DNA from: Prauserella marina | GTDB taxonomy: Bacteria; Actinomycetota; Actinomycetes; Mycobacteriales; Pseudonocardiaceae | Direction of reading: 5' to 3' | NCBI RefSeq assembly: GCF_002240355.1 | Contig: NZ_CP016353.1 | Coordinates: 5,495,001 to 5,559,000 of the forward strand | DNA length: 64,000 bases | In this document: piece after piece, positions 14,530 to 25,640 of the stretch | How positions within the stretch are numbered: the stretch's first letter is position 1 | Layout: each line of letters opens with the position of its first letter | Notes under the pieces: model-generated | What the model was told of the DNA's origin: nothing | What the model saw: only the letters and a program-made list of their open reading frames with translations | Databases searched by the model: none | Program-made: the position numbers and the translations under genes

Positions 14530-17500
14530 TTGCGGCGCAGGACGGATGGATTCGAGAGGTCGGCTTCGCTGGCGGAGCTCGCCGAAGCCGAGCTGAAGAG
14601 CCCGCTCCGGCAACGCAAGCTGGCCAACCTGGTCGAGCACATCGGGTTTCAGGTCGGCGAACAACTTGCCGAGGTACTGGCCACGCGGTTCGCCATGCTG
14701 CCTGCCAACGAGGCCGAGGCGGCCGTACTCGCCGCCGTCGATGTGCTCGGCTCCGCCGATCTGTCCGACGAAGCGATATTCGCCGCCGACGCCGATGCCG
14801 AGCGGCTCGCCACCACGCTCAGGGCGGAGTTTCCCGACCGGCCGCACGCGGTCGCGCTCGGCGAGGCGGCGTGGCCGCTGTACGAACTGGCGCTCGACCA
14901 GTGTTGCAGGTATCTCGTCCAGGTCGTCCGCCACCTGCCGAGCTTTCAGCCACGCGCGCTCGCCGACGTACTCGGCAGGCTCTCCGCCCAGTCCCAGCAG
15001 CTGACCGAACTGCTCGCGAGGACACCGAGATCGAGCCTGCACGCGCCGAGTGGCACCGGAAACGACGGTGAGTTCCGCGCCGAATACCTGCGGTTGCTCG
15101 CCCGTACACTGGACAACCTCGAACTGGTCGGGCTGCCCGTCGACGCCCAGCCGCGCATCGCGCTCACCCCCGCCTACCTGAGCCTGAGCGTGTCCGCCGA
15201 ACGAGGCTATGACCGCGAAGCACAGGGAGACTGGTTCGAACAGCAGGACGAGCGGCGACCGGCCGAGGGCGTCCCCGTCGAGACCGCGATCGGCCGCTCG
15301 TGGCGCACTCTCGTCCGCGGCGACGCGGGCTCGGGCAAGACGACGCTGCTCAACTGGTTGTGCGTCACGGCGGCGGGTGAGGGCTTCACCGGCGCGCTCG
15401 CGAGCTGGAACGGCAAAGTGCCCTTTCCCGTTCGCCTGCGCAGTTTCGCACGCGGTGCGCTGCCCGGACCGGAAGACCTCGTCGCACACGCGGCGAAACC
15501 GATCGCGGGACTGATGCCCGCCGGCTGGGCACACCGGATGCTGGCGAGCGGCGACGGTCTCCTGCTCGTCGACGGCGTCGACGAGGTCACCCCCGTCCGC
15601 CGCAAGGAGGTCAAGGCCTGGCTGCGGGAACTGGTCGACGCGTTCCCCTCCATGCCCGTCGTGGTGACCGCGCGCACCGCGGCCGCCGACCACCGCTGGC
15701 TGGCAGGCCAGCGTTTCACCACGGTGACGCTGGAACCGATGAACGCCACGGCGACGGCCGCGTTCGTCGATCGCTGGCACACGGCTGCCGAGAGCGGAAC
15801 GAACGGGACCTCGGCCGACTTCGACGCGGCGAAACGCAGGCTGCGCAAGCAACTCGAACGACCACGGCTCCGCCAGCTCGCGGAAAGCCCGCTGCTGTGC
15901 GCGATGTTGTGCGCGCTCAACTTCGCTCACCGCTCCGAACTGCCCCGCGACCGGATGGAGCTGTACGGCAAGGCACTCGCCATGCTGCTGCACCTACGGG
16001 ATGCCGAACGCGGCATCGCGGCCACGCGGAGCACCGTCGGCCCCGTCGAGCAACGCGTGCTGCTTCGCGATCTCGCCTGGCGGCTCACCCTGGCGAACCG
16101 GATCGAGCTGGCCAAGGACGACACACTGACTCACCTCGCGGCGAAACTCCCCGCGATGCCCAATGTGGACAGTTCGACCGGGGATCTGCTCGACCATCTG
16201 CTCGAACGCAGCGGGGTGCTGCGCGAACCCGTTCCCGGGCGGATCGACTTCGTCCATCGCACCTTCCAGGAATACCTCGCCGCCGACGAAGCCGTCCAGC
16301 AACACCACATCCCGACCCTTGTCGCACACGCTCATCTCGACACGTGGCAGGAAACGGTTGTCATGGCCGCGGGGCACGCGACCGCGCGACAGGCCGGAGA
16401 ACTCGTCACCGGCGTGCTCGACAGGGCCGACGAGAACCGGCGGCACGCGAGGAAGCTCCGGCTCGTCGCGGCGGCCTGCCTCGAGACGATCCAGGACATC
16501 GACCCGCTAGTGCACGAACGAGTCGAAAAGGTCATCGCGGATCATCTCGTGCCGCCGAGAAGCGTGCGCGAAACGGCTTCGCTCGCCGCGATCGGTCACC
16601 GGGTGCTGCGTTATCTCCCCGACGACCTCGGCGCGCTGTCCGGACCGCAGGCGGCCGCCTGTGTCCGCGCGGCGACGCTGGCTGGCACCGACGAGGCACT
16701 CGAACTGCTCGCCCGCTACGCGAAAGATCCGAGAGGCCAGGTGTTCGGGGAACTGAACATCGCGTGGGAGTTCTTCGATCCGGCCACGTTCGCCGAGCGA
16801 GTGCTCTCGCGCGCGCCGCTCGGCGAAGGGCGTCCACTGGTCGCCAGCTCCCGCAAAAGCCTCGAACACGCCGGTGTTCTCGGCAACCTCGAAAAGCTCG
16901 TCATCTCGTTGCCCGCCCACGAACTGGTCACCGATCTGGCCGAGTTCGACGACGCACCGGTACTGCGCTATCTCGACATTGCCGCCGACCCGGCGGGACC
17001 GCTCGACCTCGCGCCGCTCGGCCGCCACGACAAGCTCTCCACGATCGGCATCAGCGGAGCGACCCACTACACCGGACTGTCCACTTTGCACGGACTGCGG
17101 AGATTGCGCACACTTCGGTTGCTCCAGCTCGGCTCGTGGAGGGACATCGAATTCGTCACCGGGCTCGACCGGCTCGGGTTCCTCACGCTCGACCACATCG
17201 GTGAACTCGCGGACCTCGACATACTGGTCGGCGCACAGACCCTCACGCGGATCGCGCTGTACGACTTCGAGGGGGCGACCATCGCCAATTCCAAGAAGCT
17301 CGAACAGGTCACCCGCATCTCGCTACAGCGACCGGCACCCGGCTTCGATCTCGGCAGCGCCGTGCGCACGTTCCCCAATGTCGGCGATGCCAACCTCGGC
17401 TTTCTCGACGATCCCGATCTCGGCCTTTTGCACGGCTGGCCGCTGACCGACCTGCTGCTGCGGAGGTCGGTGATCACCGACCTCCGTCCACTCGCGACAC

Positions 17501-17658
17501 TGCCGAGCCTGAACCGGCTGTTCCTCGCCAACGTACGTGGCGACCCCGACCTGAGCCCGCTCGCGGACAAGGTGCTCGAACTCAGGCTCGCGCGAGGCGA
17601 CGACTACCCCGGACTCGACAAACTCGGACCCGGCGTAACCGTGCGCTACGTCGACTGA
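14530..17658 (+). CDS. NACHT-domain STAND NTPase with C-terminal leucine-rich repeats (NLR-like)
   Basis: A 1042-aa protein from the first conventional start (TTG 14530). It has an N-terminal helical region (~1-230), a NACHT NTPase with Walker A GDAGSGKTT (264-272) and Walker B LLLVDGVDE (344-352), helical winged/superhelical segments, then irregular leucine-rich repeats from ~800 to the end. Bacterial NACHT proteins sense phage components and trigger defence, so this is a candidate immune receptor; no effector nuclease or TIR domain is visible. Sequence upstream to 14461 (GISGVEAAALKLGG...) continues in frame and looks like the true N-terminus, but has no ATG, GTG or TTG. It overlaps convergent rdgB by 13 bp. 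Confidence 0.85.
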   Translation: MRRRTDGFERSASLAELAEAELKSPLRQRKLANLVEHIGFQVGEQLAEVLATRFAMLPANEAEAAVLAAVDVLGSADLSDEAIFAADADAERLATTLRAEFPDRPHAVALGEAAWPLYELALDQCCRYLVQVVRHLPSFQPRALADVLGRLSAQSQQLTELLARTPRSSLHAPSGTGNDGEFRAEYLRLLARTLDNLELVGLPVDAQPRIALTPAYLSLSVSAERGYDREAQGDWFEQQDERRPAEGVPVETAIGRSWRTLVRGDAGSGKTTLLNWLCVTAAGEGFTGALASWNGKVPFPVRLRSFARGALPGPEDLVAHAAKPIAGLMPAGWAHRMLASGDGLLLVDGVDEVTPVRRKEVKAWLRELVDAFPSMPVVVTARTAAADHRWLAGQRFTTVTLEPMNATATAAFVDRWHTAAESGTNGTSADFDAAKRRLRKQLERPRLRQLAESPLLCAMLCALNFAHRSELPRDRMELYGKALAMLLHLRDAERGIAATRSTVGPVEQRVLLRDLAWRLTLANRIELAKDDTLTHLAAKLPAMPNVDSSTGDLLDHLLERSGVLREPVPGRIDFVHRTFQEYLAADEAVQQHHIPTLVAHAHLDTWQETVVMAAGHATARQAGELVTGVLDRADENRRHARKLRLVAAACLETIQDIDPLVHERVEKVIADHLVPPRSVRETASLAAIGHRVLRYLPDDLGALSGPQAAACVRAATLAGTDEALELLARYAKDPRGQVFGELNIAWEFFDPATFAERVLSRAPLGEGRPLVASSRKSLEHAGVLGNLEKLVISLPAHELVTDLAEFDDAPVLRYLDIAADPAGPLDLAPLGRHDKLSTIGISGATHYTGLSTLHGLRRLRTLRLLQLGSWRDIEFVTGLDRLGFLTLDHIGELADLDILVGAQTLTRIALYDFEGATIANSKKLEQVTRISLQRPAPGFDLGSAVRTFPNVGDANLGFLDDPDLGLLHGWPLTDLLLRRSVITDLRPLATLPSLNRLFLANVRGDPDLSPLADKVLELRLARGDDYPGLDKLGPGVTVRYVD

Positions 17659-18269
17659 TTCCGTTCGGCCAGTTCCCGCAGGTGCGGAACCAGCGCGCGC
17701 AACGCAAGACCCCGGTGCGAAACGGAGTCCTTCTCCGAGGGGTCGAGTTCGGCCGACGACCGCGTCTGTCCCTCCGGGACGAAGATCGGGTCGTAACCGA
17801 ATCCGTTGGTACCACTCGGCTGCCTGCTGATGTGCCCCCGCCACTCGCCCCTGACGACGACCTCGGGCCCGTCCGGCACGGCGAGCGCGGCGGCGCAGAC
17901 GAACGCGGCGGTCCTTCGGTCGTCCGGAACGTCGGTGAGCTGTCGCAGCACCAGTTCGAGGTTGGCGGTGTCGTCGCCGTGCTCGCCTGCCCAGCGCGCG
18001 GAGAGCACGCCGGGCATGCCGTTCAGCGCATCGATGCTGAGTCCCGAATCGTCGGCGACACAGGGCAAACCGGTGGCCTTCGCGGCGTCGTGTGCCTTGG
18101 CGAGCGCGTTCTCCTCGAAGGTCTGCCCGGTTTCCGGCGCCTCGGGAAAGTCGTCCACATCGGACAGACCGAGCACTTCGATGTCACCGAGACCGCGTTT
18201 GACGACGATGCGCCGAAGCTCGTCGAGCTTCTTGACGTTGCGAGTCGCCAGCACGATCCGCGTCGTCAC
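17646..18269 (-). CDS. rdgB: XTP/dITP diphosphatase (HAM1/RdgB)
   Basis: A 207-aa HAM1-family house-cleaning pyrophosphatase that hydrolyses dITP, XTP and similar purine nucleotides so they are not incorporated into DNA or RNA. Seen: [13 protein letters not shown] (N-terminal substrate loop), [18 protein letters not shown] with metal-binding Asp pair, [11 protein letters not shown] and [13 protein letters not shown] 18269 overlaps the RNase PH stop (GTGA). Order rph-rdgB matches M. tuberculosis Rv1340-Rv1341. Confidence 0.95.
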   Translation of the reverse strand: MTTRIVLATRNVKKLDELRRIVVKRGLGDIEVLGLSDVDDFPEAPETGQTFEENALAKAHDAAKATGLPCVADDSGLSIDALNGMPGVLSARWAGEHGDDTANLELVLRQLTDVPDDRRTAAFVCAAALAVPDGPEVVVRGEWRGHISRQPSGTNGFGYDPIFVPEGQTRSSAELDPSEKDSVSHRGLALRALVPHLRELAERNQST

Positions 18270-19045
18270 TTGGAACCCTTCGACTTCTTGTCCTGCACCG
18301 GCTCGGGAAGCACACCGGGATACGGCTCGGCAAGCGCCTCGGCCTGCTTGCGGGAGAGTTCGGCGCAGCCTGCGAGCGCGAGGTCGAGCATCTTGTCCAG
18401 TGTGGACCTCGTGAAGGTCGCGCCCTCTCCCGTTCCCTGCACCTCGATGAGGGTGCCCGCGTCGGTGGCGACGACGTTCGTGTCGACCTCCGCCCGCGAA
18501 TCCTCCTCGTAGGGCAGGTCGAGCCGCACCCTCCCGTCGACGACGCCGACACTGATCGCCGACACGGCGGCGGACAGCGGCTTGGGGTCGGCGAGGCGGC
18601 CCGCGGCGCCGAGCCACGTGATGGCGTCGGCGAGCGCGACGTAGCCGCCGGTGATGGCAGCGGTCCTCGTCCCGCCGTCGGCCTGCACGACGTCGCAGTC
18701 GATCACGATCGTGTTCTCGCCCAGCGCGGCGAGGTCGATGCACGAGCGCAGCGACCGGCCGATCAGCCTGCTGATCTCGTGGGTCCTGCCCCCGACCCTG
18801 CCCTTGATGGACTCGCGGTCGCTACGGGTGTGCGTCGCGGAGGGGAGCATCGCGTATTCGGCGGTCACCCAGCCGAGGCCGGAGCCGGCCCTCCAGCGAG
18901 GCACGCCCTCGGTGACGCTGGCCGCGCACAACACCCTGGTGGCTCCGAACTCGATGAGCACGGACCCCGCCGGCCACTGCTGGAAGCCGCGCGTGATCCG
19001 CACCTCGCGGAGCTGGTCGTCATTCCTGCCGTCTTTTCGCACCAC
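18266..19045 (-). CDS. rph: Ribonuclease PH
   Basis: A 259-aa phosphorolytic 3'-5' exoribonuclease that trims tRNA 3' ends. It starts [20 protein letters not shown] and has [31 protein letters not shown] and [17 protein letters not shown], all family blocks. Of the adjacent GTG codons, 19045 fits a leaderless start 8 nt after TAGGCT; 19042 is equally possible. A 100-residue ORF extension upstream is a product of the repeat array at 19078-19182 and was discarded. Confidence 0.93.
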   Translation of the reverse strand: MVRKDGRNDDQLREVRITRGFQQWPAGSVLIEFGATRVLCAASVTEGVPRWRAGSGLGWVTAEYAMLPSATHTRSDRESIKGRVGGRTHEISRLIGRSLRSCIDLAALGENTIVIDCDVVQADGGTRTAAITGGYVALADAITWLGAAGRLADPKPLSAAVSAISVGVVDGRVRLDLPYEEDSRAEVDTNVVATDAGTLIEVQGTGEGATFTRSTLDKMLDLALAGCAELSRKQAEALAEPYPGVLPEPVQDKKSKGSK

Positions 19046-19053
19046 GGGGCCAG

Positions 19054-19059
19054 AGCCTA
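19054..19059 (-). promoter_or_regulatory. -10 box of a leaderless promoter (rph)
   Basis: TAGGCT on the minus strand ends 8 nt before GTG 19045; no Shine-Dalgarno. Confidence 0.45.
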
Positions 19060-19077
19060 GTGAAGACGACCGGCATC

Positions 19078-19182
19078 GCGCCGGTCGGGCACCGGGATCC
19101 GCACTCAGGACGCCGAGATCCGCGTCCACGACCGCGAGATCCGCACTCAGGACGGCGAGGTGCGCATTCGGACCACGAGTCA
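19078..19182. repeat. 21-bp-period intergenic tandem repeat, array 1 (about five units)
   Basis: Units starting at about 19078, 19099, 19120, 19141 and 19162. The clearest begins CCGCACTCAGGACG and ends CCGAGAT. It lies between the divergent rph and the 19316 membrane-protein gene. Same family as the arrays at 38949, 47472 and 59373. Confidence 0.8.
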
Positions 19183-19244
19183 CCCTGCCGCGACACCGCG
19201 GCCGAAATCTGTTGCCAGCCAGCCTCCTTCCGGATAATTCATCA

Positions 19245-19250
19245 TAGGTT
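19245..19250 (+). promoter_or_regulatory. -10 candidate upstream of the mini-ORF/YbhN-like gene
   Basis: TAGGTT in a locally AT-rich patch, 22 nt before the mini-ORF start. No good -35. Confidence 0.3.
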
Positions 19251-19271
19251 GAAAATCGGGAGGTGGTGGCC

Positions 19272-19319
19272 ATGGCGATCATGGCGTCGACTCTGGCGAC
19301 CCCGGACCGCGCACCATGA
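19272..19319 (+). CDS. 15-residue leader ORF overlapping the next start
   Basis: ATG 19272 has GGGAGG 8 nt upstream, a better ribosome-binding site than the following gene has. It encodes [15 protein letters not shown] and ends in a TGA that overlaps the next gene's ATG (ATGA). It is probably a translational-coupling leader peptide. No attenuator structure or regulatory codon run is evident. Confidence 0.35.
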   Translation: MAIMASTLATPDRAP

Positions 19320-20467
19320 CCACGAAACAGCACCCATGGTGCCGTCACCGCGGCAGGGCGTTACGGGCGGCGGGCATCCTCGCCGTTCTCGGGATCGTCG
19401 CCTTCACCCTGCACGACCGGATTCCCGCCCCCGCCGACGTCGTGGCAGCGCTCGCCACGGCAGCCCCAGCCTGGCTGCTGGCCGCGGCCGGTGCCGAGTT
19501 CGTCTCCATGGCCATGTTCGCGCGGCAGCAACGCAGGCTGCTCACCGCGTTCGGCGTCACGATGCCGAGAAGACGGCTGCTCGCGCTGGCCTACAGCAGG
19601 TCGGCGATCGCCGTCAGCTTCCCGGCAGGCTCCCTCGTCTCGGCGGCCTACGCCTTCCGCGCGTTCCGGCGAGGCGGCGCGGATCGCGGCACGGCAACCA
19701 CGGTGATGGTGCTCTCCGGCCTGCTCTCGGTGGCAGGGCTCGCCGTGTTGTACGGCAGCGGGGCGTTCACGACGGGCATGGTGCGGCTCGCTGACACCGT
19801 GAACACCCACCCCGTGCTTCCCGCGGTCGGGGTCGTCGCGATCGGCTGGGTCGCCTTCTCCCTCGTGGCCACCTACCGCAAACACACGCCACGACGGCGG
19901 CACCGGTCGTGGGCGTGGCTCGGGGCGACTCCGTTCGGAACGGCACTCACCGGCATGCGCACGGTGGCGCCGAGACACTGGCTGCTCGCGCTCGCCGCCG
20001 CGACCGCGAACTGGCTCACCGACCTGCTGTGCCTGCTCGCCGTCGTGGCCGCCTTCGGCATCGAACTCAGCGTCTTCGACGTCGCCGCCGTGTACTTGAC
20101 GGGACAATTGCTCAGGCAGATCCCGCTGACCCCGGGCGGCATCGGCGTCATCGAGGTCGTGCTGCTGACCGGCCTCGTCTCGGCGGGAGCCGCCGAGCCA
20201 GCCGCGGCGGCGGCCGTGCTGGCCTACCGGCTGCTCTCCTGCTGGCTGATCATCCCGATCGGCATGCTGACCCTGCTCGTTTCACGCCTTCGGGGAGGCC
20301 AGGATGTCGTAACCGGCTCCCTGCTCGACGAGTTCGGCAGGACCGGTGAAGGCACTACGGGCTTCGCCGAGCACGGCGGCGGCGTCGGTCCACGGGGGTA
20401 CGTGCGTGAGCAGCAATCTGCCGACACCGGCTCGCGCGGCGAGCTCACCGGCCTGCCTTCCGGATAG
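19316..20467 (+). CDS. YbhN/lysylphosphatidylglycerol synthase transmembrane-domain family protein
   Basis: A 383-aa integral membrane protein with about eight helices. The family signature [20 protein letters not shown] is near residue 265, and [16 protein letters not shown]-type motifs occur near residue 95. It lacks the soluble aminoacyl-transferase domain of true MprF, so it belongs to the flippase-only UPF0104/YbhN group, perhaps handling lipids. Transmembrane sequence ends near residue 325. The last ~60 residues (GGQDVVTG onward) are low in hydrophobic content and lie antisense to the 3' end of the convergent metallo-hydrolase, a 186-bp overlap suggesting loss of an earlier stop. Confidence 0.78.
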   Translation: MTTKQHPWCRHRGRALRAAGILAVLGIVAFTLHDRIPAPADVVAALATAAPAWLLAAAGAEFVSMAMFARQQRRLLTAFGVTMPRRRLLALAYSRSAIAVSFPAGSLVSAAYAFRAFRRGGADRGTATTVMVLSGLLSVAGLAVLYGSGAFTTGMVRLADTVNTHPVLPAVGVVAIGWVAFSLVATYRKHTPRRRHRSWAWLGATPFGTALTGMRTVAPRHWLLALAAATANWLTDLLCLLAVVAAFGIELSVFDVAAVYLTGQLLRQIPLTPGGIGVIEVVLLTGLVSAGAAEPAAAAAVLAYRLLSCWLIIPIGMLTLLVSRLRGGQDVVTGSLLDEFGRTGEGTTGFAEHGGGVGPRGYVREQQSADTGSRGELTGLPSG

Positions 20468-21070
20468 GTGTACCCCGGCCGGACGATCGGGCGCGTCGGT
20501 CCACGACGCCTCGGCCAGCAGCACGTCCGCGCCGTCGGCGAGGCGGTCGAGCTGGGCACACGGTCCGGTGTCGCCGGTGTAGGCCAGTGTCGCCCCTTCG
20601 GCCGAAAGCCGGATCCCGAACGCCGCCGTCGGATGGTCCACCCGCACCGAGGTCACCGAGAAGGGCCCGATTCGCCGCGTCCCCTCCGTCAGCGGCTCGA
20701 AGGTGAACACGTCGGTCAGGTCGGTGTGCTCCCGCTCCCGCTCGTGCGGCGCGTAGGCGTTGGCGAGTCGCGAGGGCGCCTCTGCCGGTGCGTGCACCGG
20801 CAGCTTCCTGCTCGCCGGGTCGAACGGAGGAGCGGGGTGGTACCTGCGGAACACGGTGAGCGCGCTGAAATCGGCACAGTGATCGGGATGCAGGTGCGAG
20901 AGGACGAGGGCGTCCAGGTCGAACGGGTCGTGCTCCTTCTGCAACTGGGCCAGCGTCCCGTTGCCGAGATCGAGCCCGAGCAGCGTTCCTTTCGCCTCGA
21001 CGAGATAACCGGACGCGGCGGTGCCGGCGCCGGGAACGCTGCCGGAACACCCCAGGATCGTCAGTCGCAC
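20282..21070 (-). CDS. MBL-fold metallo-hydrolase, Rv1339-type cyclic nucleotide phosphodiesterase
   Basis: A 262-aa metallo-beta-lactamase-fold hydrolase. Seen: LGCSGSVPG start, SHLHPDHCAD (HxHxDH metal site) near residue 60, VDHPTAAFGIR, YTGDTGPC and LLLTHVPPW. These are features of the RNase Z-like group that includes M. tuberculosis Rv1339, reported as an atypical class II cAMP phosphodiesterase. Its place between murI and rph is exactly that of Rv1339, so lowering cyclic-nucleotide levels is the likely role. Its 3' end overlaps the opposing membrane-protein gene. Confidence 0.85.
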   Translation of the reverse strand: MRLTILGCSGSVPGAGTAASGYLVEAKGTLLGLDLGNGTLAQLQKEHDPFDLDALVLSHLHPDHCADFSALTVFRRYHPAPPFDPASRKLPVHAPAEAPSRLANAYAPHEREREHTDLTDVFTFEPLTEGTRRIGPFSVTSVRVDHPTAAFGIRLSAEGATLAYTGDTGPCAQLDRLADGADVLLAEASWTDAPDRPAGVHLSGRQAGELAARAGVGRLLLTHVPPWTDAAAVLGEARSAFTGPAELVEQGAGYDILASPKA

Positions 21071-21108
21071 GCCGCCACCCTGCCACGCGGCACCCCTCGC
21101 CGCCTATC

Positions 21109-21996
21109 TCACGTGGGCGCGAGCACTCCGGGGCCGAAGCCCATGAACCGCTGGGCGAGCTTCGCGAACGGTTCCGCCGCGCCGGTCGCGAAGAACTCGT
21201 GCTTTGGCGGTTCCGGCCTCGTGGAAAGGAGGTCGAGCTCGGTCAGAACCCGCACCACGTCCTTGGCTGTTTCCTCCGCGCTGGAAACCAGTGTCACCTC
21301 GGCTCCCATCGTGATTTGCAGGACTCCGGTGAGCAGCGGATAGTGCGTGCAGCCGAGGATGAGCGTGTCGACTCCCTGCCGCGCGAGCGGTTCGAGGTAA
21401 CCCTGCGCGAGTCCGAGCACCTGCCGTCCCGACGTGATGCCACGCTCGACGAAGTCGACGAACCGGGGACAGGCGACCGACGTCAGCGAAAGGCCCGTCG
21501 CGGCGGCGAAGGCGTCGTCGTAGGCCCGCGACCGCACGGTGCCTTCCGTTCCAATGAGGCCGATGCGGCCGTTGCGGGTCGCCGCGACGGCACGCCGCAC
21601 CGCAGGAAGCACGACCTCGACAACCGGGATGTCGTAGCGTTCCCTCGCATCCCGAAGGCACGCGGCCGAGGCCGTGTTGCACGCGATGACGAGCGCCTTG
21701 ACCCCCTCGGCGACGAGGCCGTCCAGCGCGGTCAGCGCGAGCTCCCTCACCTTCGCGATCGGCAAAGGGCCGTACGGCGCGTTTCTGGTGTCGCCGACGT
21801 AGCGCAGCTGTTCGCGGGGTAGCTGATCGGTGATCGCCCTCGCGACCGTGAGACCGCCGACTCCGGAGTCGAAAATGCCGATGGGCGCATCCGCCCCTTG
21901 AGCCGGGTCCGGCTCGGGGGCGCCGAAGGCAGCGGGAACGCTGCTGCCGTTGGTACTGCCGTTGACGTTGCCGGAAGTCGAGTCGGGTTGGCTCAC
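21109..21996 (-). CDS. murI: Glutamate racemase
   Basis: A 295-aa enzyme converting L- to D-glutamate for peptidoglycan. The two catalytic cysteines are present: Cys106 in [11 protein letters not shown] and Cys ~217 in [11 protein letters not shown]; the core opens [15 protein letters not shown] 21996 overlaps the rhomboid TGA (GTGA). The first ~38 residues are a Ser/Asn/Gly/Ala/Pro-rich stretch absent from most MurI proteins, probably disordered. No internal start nearer the core was clearly better. Confidence 0.95.
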   Translation of the reverse strand: MSQPDSTSGNVNGSTNGSSVPAAFGAPEPDPAQGADAPIGIFDSGVGGLTVARAITDQLPREQLRYVGDTRNAPYGPLPIAKVRELALTALDGLVAEGVKALVIACNTASAACLRDARERYDIPVVEVVLPAVRRAVAATRNGRIGLIGTEGTVRSRAYDDAFAAATGLSLTSVACPRFVDFVERGITSGRQVLGLAQGYLEPLARQGVDTLILGCTHYPLLTGVLQITMGAEVTLVSSAEETAKDVVRVLTELDLLSTRPEPPKHEFFATGAAEPFAKLAQRFMGFGPGVLAPT

Positions 21997-22649
21997 GCCC
22001 CGAGGCTACCGGGCGTCTTGGCCGCCTTCGTCTTGTCGGTTCTGGCGACGATCCACGCGGCGAGCACACCGCCGAGTGCCCCGAACAGGTGGCCCTGCCA
22101 GGAAATACCCGGGTTGCCGGGCAGCACGCCCCACAACATCCCGCCCCAGATGAACATCAGCACGACCGCGACGAGCAACTGGGCGATGCTGCGGTTGAAG
22201 ATGCCTCGGACCAGCAGGAAAGCCAGCCAGCCGAACGCGAGCCCCGAGGCGCCGACGGTGACGACTCCGGCGGGGGCCGTCAGCCACACCCCGAGGCCGC
22301 CGACGATCCAGATCGTGGCCGTCACCGCGACCCACTGCCCGATGCCGCCCGCCATCGCGAGAAACGCGAAGACCAGCACCGGAACCGTGTTGGCGAAGAG
22401 GTGACTCCAGCCGTGGTGCAGCAGCGGCGCCCACAGGATGCCGTCGAGCCCTGACAACGACCGGGCCGTGACGCCGCCCATGTCGAGGTCGGCCGGAACG
22501 ATGACGTCGACCAGCTCGATGAGGTAGAGCAGGGCGACGAACGACAGCGCGACGATGCCTGCCGCCACCGGTTTCGGCGGCAGGATCCGCTTGCCTACGG
22601 CTACCGGCTGGCGTGGCCCGCTCGGTACGGGCTGGGGCTGCGTGCTCAC
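21993..22649 (-). CDS. Rhomboid-family intramembrane serine protease
   Basis: A 218-aa protein with six or more transmembrane helices. The active-site Ser136 is in [10 protein letters not shown] (GxSG) and His187 in [11 protein letters not shown], with conserved [10 protein letters not shown] near residue 81. It cleaves membrane-spanning substrates within the bilayer; targets unknown. Homologue of Rv1337 by synteny. GTG 22649 has TAGCCT 6 nt upstream, indicating a leaderless transcript that would also carry murI. Confidence 0.9.
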   Translation of the reverse strand: MSTQPQPVPSGPRQPVAVGKRILPPKPVAAGIVALSFVALLYLIELVDVIVPADLDMGGVTARSLSGLDGILWAPLLHHGWSHLFANTVPVLVFAFLAMAGGIGQWVAVTATIWIVGGLGVWLTAPAGVVTVGASGLAFGWLAFLLVRGIFNRSIAQLLVAVVLMFIWGGMLWGVLPGNPGISWQGHLFGALGGVLAAWIVARTDKTKAAKTPGSLGA

Positions 22650-22655
22650 ACAGCA

Positions 22656-22661
22656 AGGCTA
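22656..22661 (-). promoter_or_regulatory. -10 box of a leaderless promoter (rhomboid-murI)
   Basis: TAGCCT on the minus strand ends 6 nt before GTG 22649. Confidence 0.45.
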
Positions 22662-22729
22662 CGTCGGGCAGAGCCGTCCTACCTCCGTGGAAACCCTGAG
22701 ATTCTTCCCCATCACTCGCGAAGGGTGGC

Positions 22730-24485
<1,756 letters not shown>

Positions 24486-24491
24486 GCTCCC

Positions 24492-24497
24492 ATCCTA
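24492..24497 (-). promoter_or_regulatory. -10 box of a leaderless promoter (mec-cysO-cysM)
   Basis: TAGGAT on the minus strand ends 6 nt before GTG 24485. Confidence 0.5.
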
Positions 24498-24572
24498 CGT
24501 GTTGGGCAGCGACCGTTCACACCGTGAGACGGGCCACTCACGGTAGTCGTAGCGGCCCCGAATAGCAGCAGG

Positions 24573-25604
24573 TCACCATGCCGCGCCGAACGCTTCCGGC
24601 CATACGTCCCGGTAAGCGGGAAGTCCGGGAACCCCCTCGGCTGCCAGCAGCCCGTGGACCATCGCTCTGGCGAACACGCGGGCCGCGGCGGAGCACAGCA
24701 CGTCGAGCGAGGCCATGCGGCTCGCCTCGCCGACGACCCCCCTCGCCGACGGCAACTCCTTCTCACCCGTGGCCATCGCGAACACCGTGTCGCCGTCGAA
24801 CATCGTGTGGGCAGGGCGCACCGCGCGCGCGACCCCGTCCTGGCCGCCGACGGCAAGCCTGCGGCACTCCGCCTTCGACAACGCCGCGTCGACGGCGACG
24901 ACGCCGATGGTGGTGTTGAGATCGGTCGGCGAGGCATCGGTTTCCCCCGGCCTCCCCGGCCACGAACGCACCCCGAACTCCCCGTCCGCCTCGTGGTCGG
25001 CCGCGAACGGCTCCCCCGTCTCCATGCGCACGGCCTCACCGGAGGCGTTGACGACGGCGAGCGCGCCGACGACGAAACCGTCGACCAGCTCACTCGCGGT
25101 ACCGACCCCGCCTTTGAGTGAACCGACCTTGGCGCCCGCACCAGCTCCAACCGTGCCTTGGCGCACAGGGCCTTCCTTCGCCGCTTCGCACGCCAGGTAG
25201 CCGAAACCGGCGTCCGGCCGGTTGCCCCACGCGCTGCGCGGAAGGTCGAAGACGACGGCGCCGGGAACGATGGGCACCACCTCGTGCGACTCGGCGCCGA
25301 CCGGAAGACCCAGCTCACGCTCGGCGAGCCAGCGCATGACCCCGTCGGCGGCGGCGAGACCGTACGCGCTGCCGCCGGAAAGACAGATCGCGTTGACGCG
25401 CTGGACGAGGTTCTCCGGTTCGAGCAGGTTGGTCTCCCGCGTTCCTGGCGCACCGCCACGCTGGTCGACGGCGGCGACGGCCTGACCGGGAACGAACACC
25501 ACGGTCGTTCCGGTCGCCCAGCCCCGCTCGACCCGGTGATGATGACCGACGAGCACCCCCGGCACATCGGTGATCGCGTTGTGCGGCTTCACACCTTCGC
25601 TCAT
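24573..25604 (-). CDS. P1 family peptidase (DmpA-like L-aminopeptidase/D-esterase)
   Basis: A 343-aa member of the self-cleaving Ntn-like DmpA family (Rv1333 by synteny). Seen: AITDVPGVLVGHH start, GWATGTTVVF, LSGGSAYGLAAADGV, and the downstream VNAS/TIGVVAVDAAL block at which DmpA-type proteins cleave to expose a catalytic nucleophile. ATG 25604 has GGAAG nearby; GTG 25628 is an alternative. Cytoplasmic aminopeptidase of unknown substrate in this block. Confidence 0.82.
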   Translation of the reverse strand: MSEGVKPHNAITDVPGVLVGHHHRVERGWATGTTVVFVPGQAVAAVDQRGGAPGTRETNLLEPENLVQRVNAICLSGGSAYGLAAADGVMRWLAERELGLPVGAESHEVVPIVPGAVVFDLPRSAWGNRPDAGFGYLACEAAKEGPVRQGTVGAGAGAKVGSLKGGVGTASELVDGFVVGALAVVNASGEAVRMETGEPFAADHEADGEFGVRSWPGRPGETDASPTDLNTTIGVVAVDAALSKAECRRLAVGGQDGVARAVRPAHTMFDGDTVFAMATGEKELPSARGVVGEASRMASLDVLCSAAARVFARAMVHGLLAAEGVPGLPAYRDVWPEAFGAAW

Positions 25605-25640
25605 CCGGCTTCCGTTTCCGAGGGCCACGGAAAAGGCCCG

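Noticed and set aside
17646-18743. 365-aa ORF reading through rph antiframe into RdgB
   Set aside because: The N-terminal half is a shadow of RNase PH; RdgB starts at GTG 18269.
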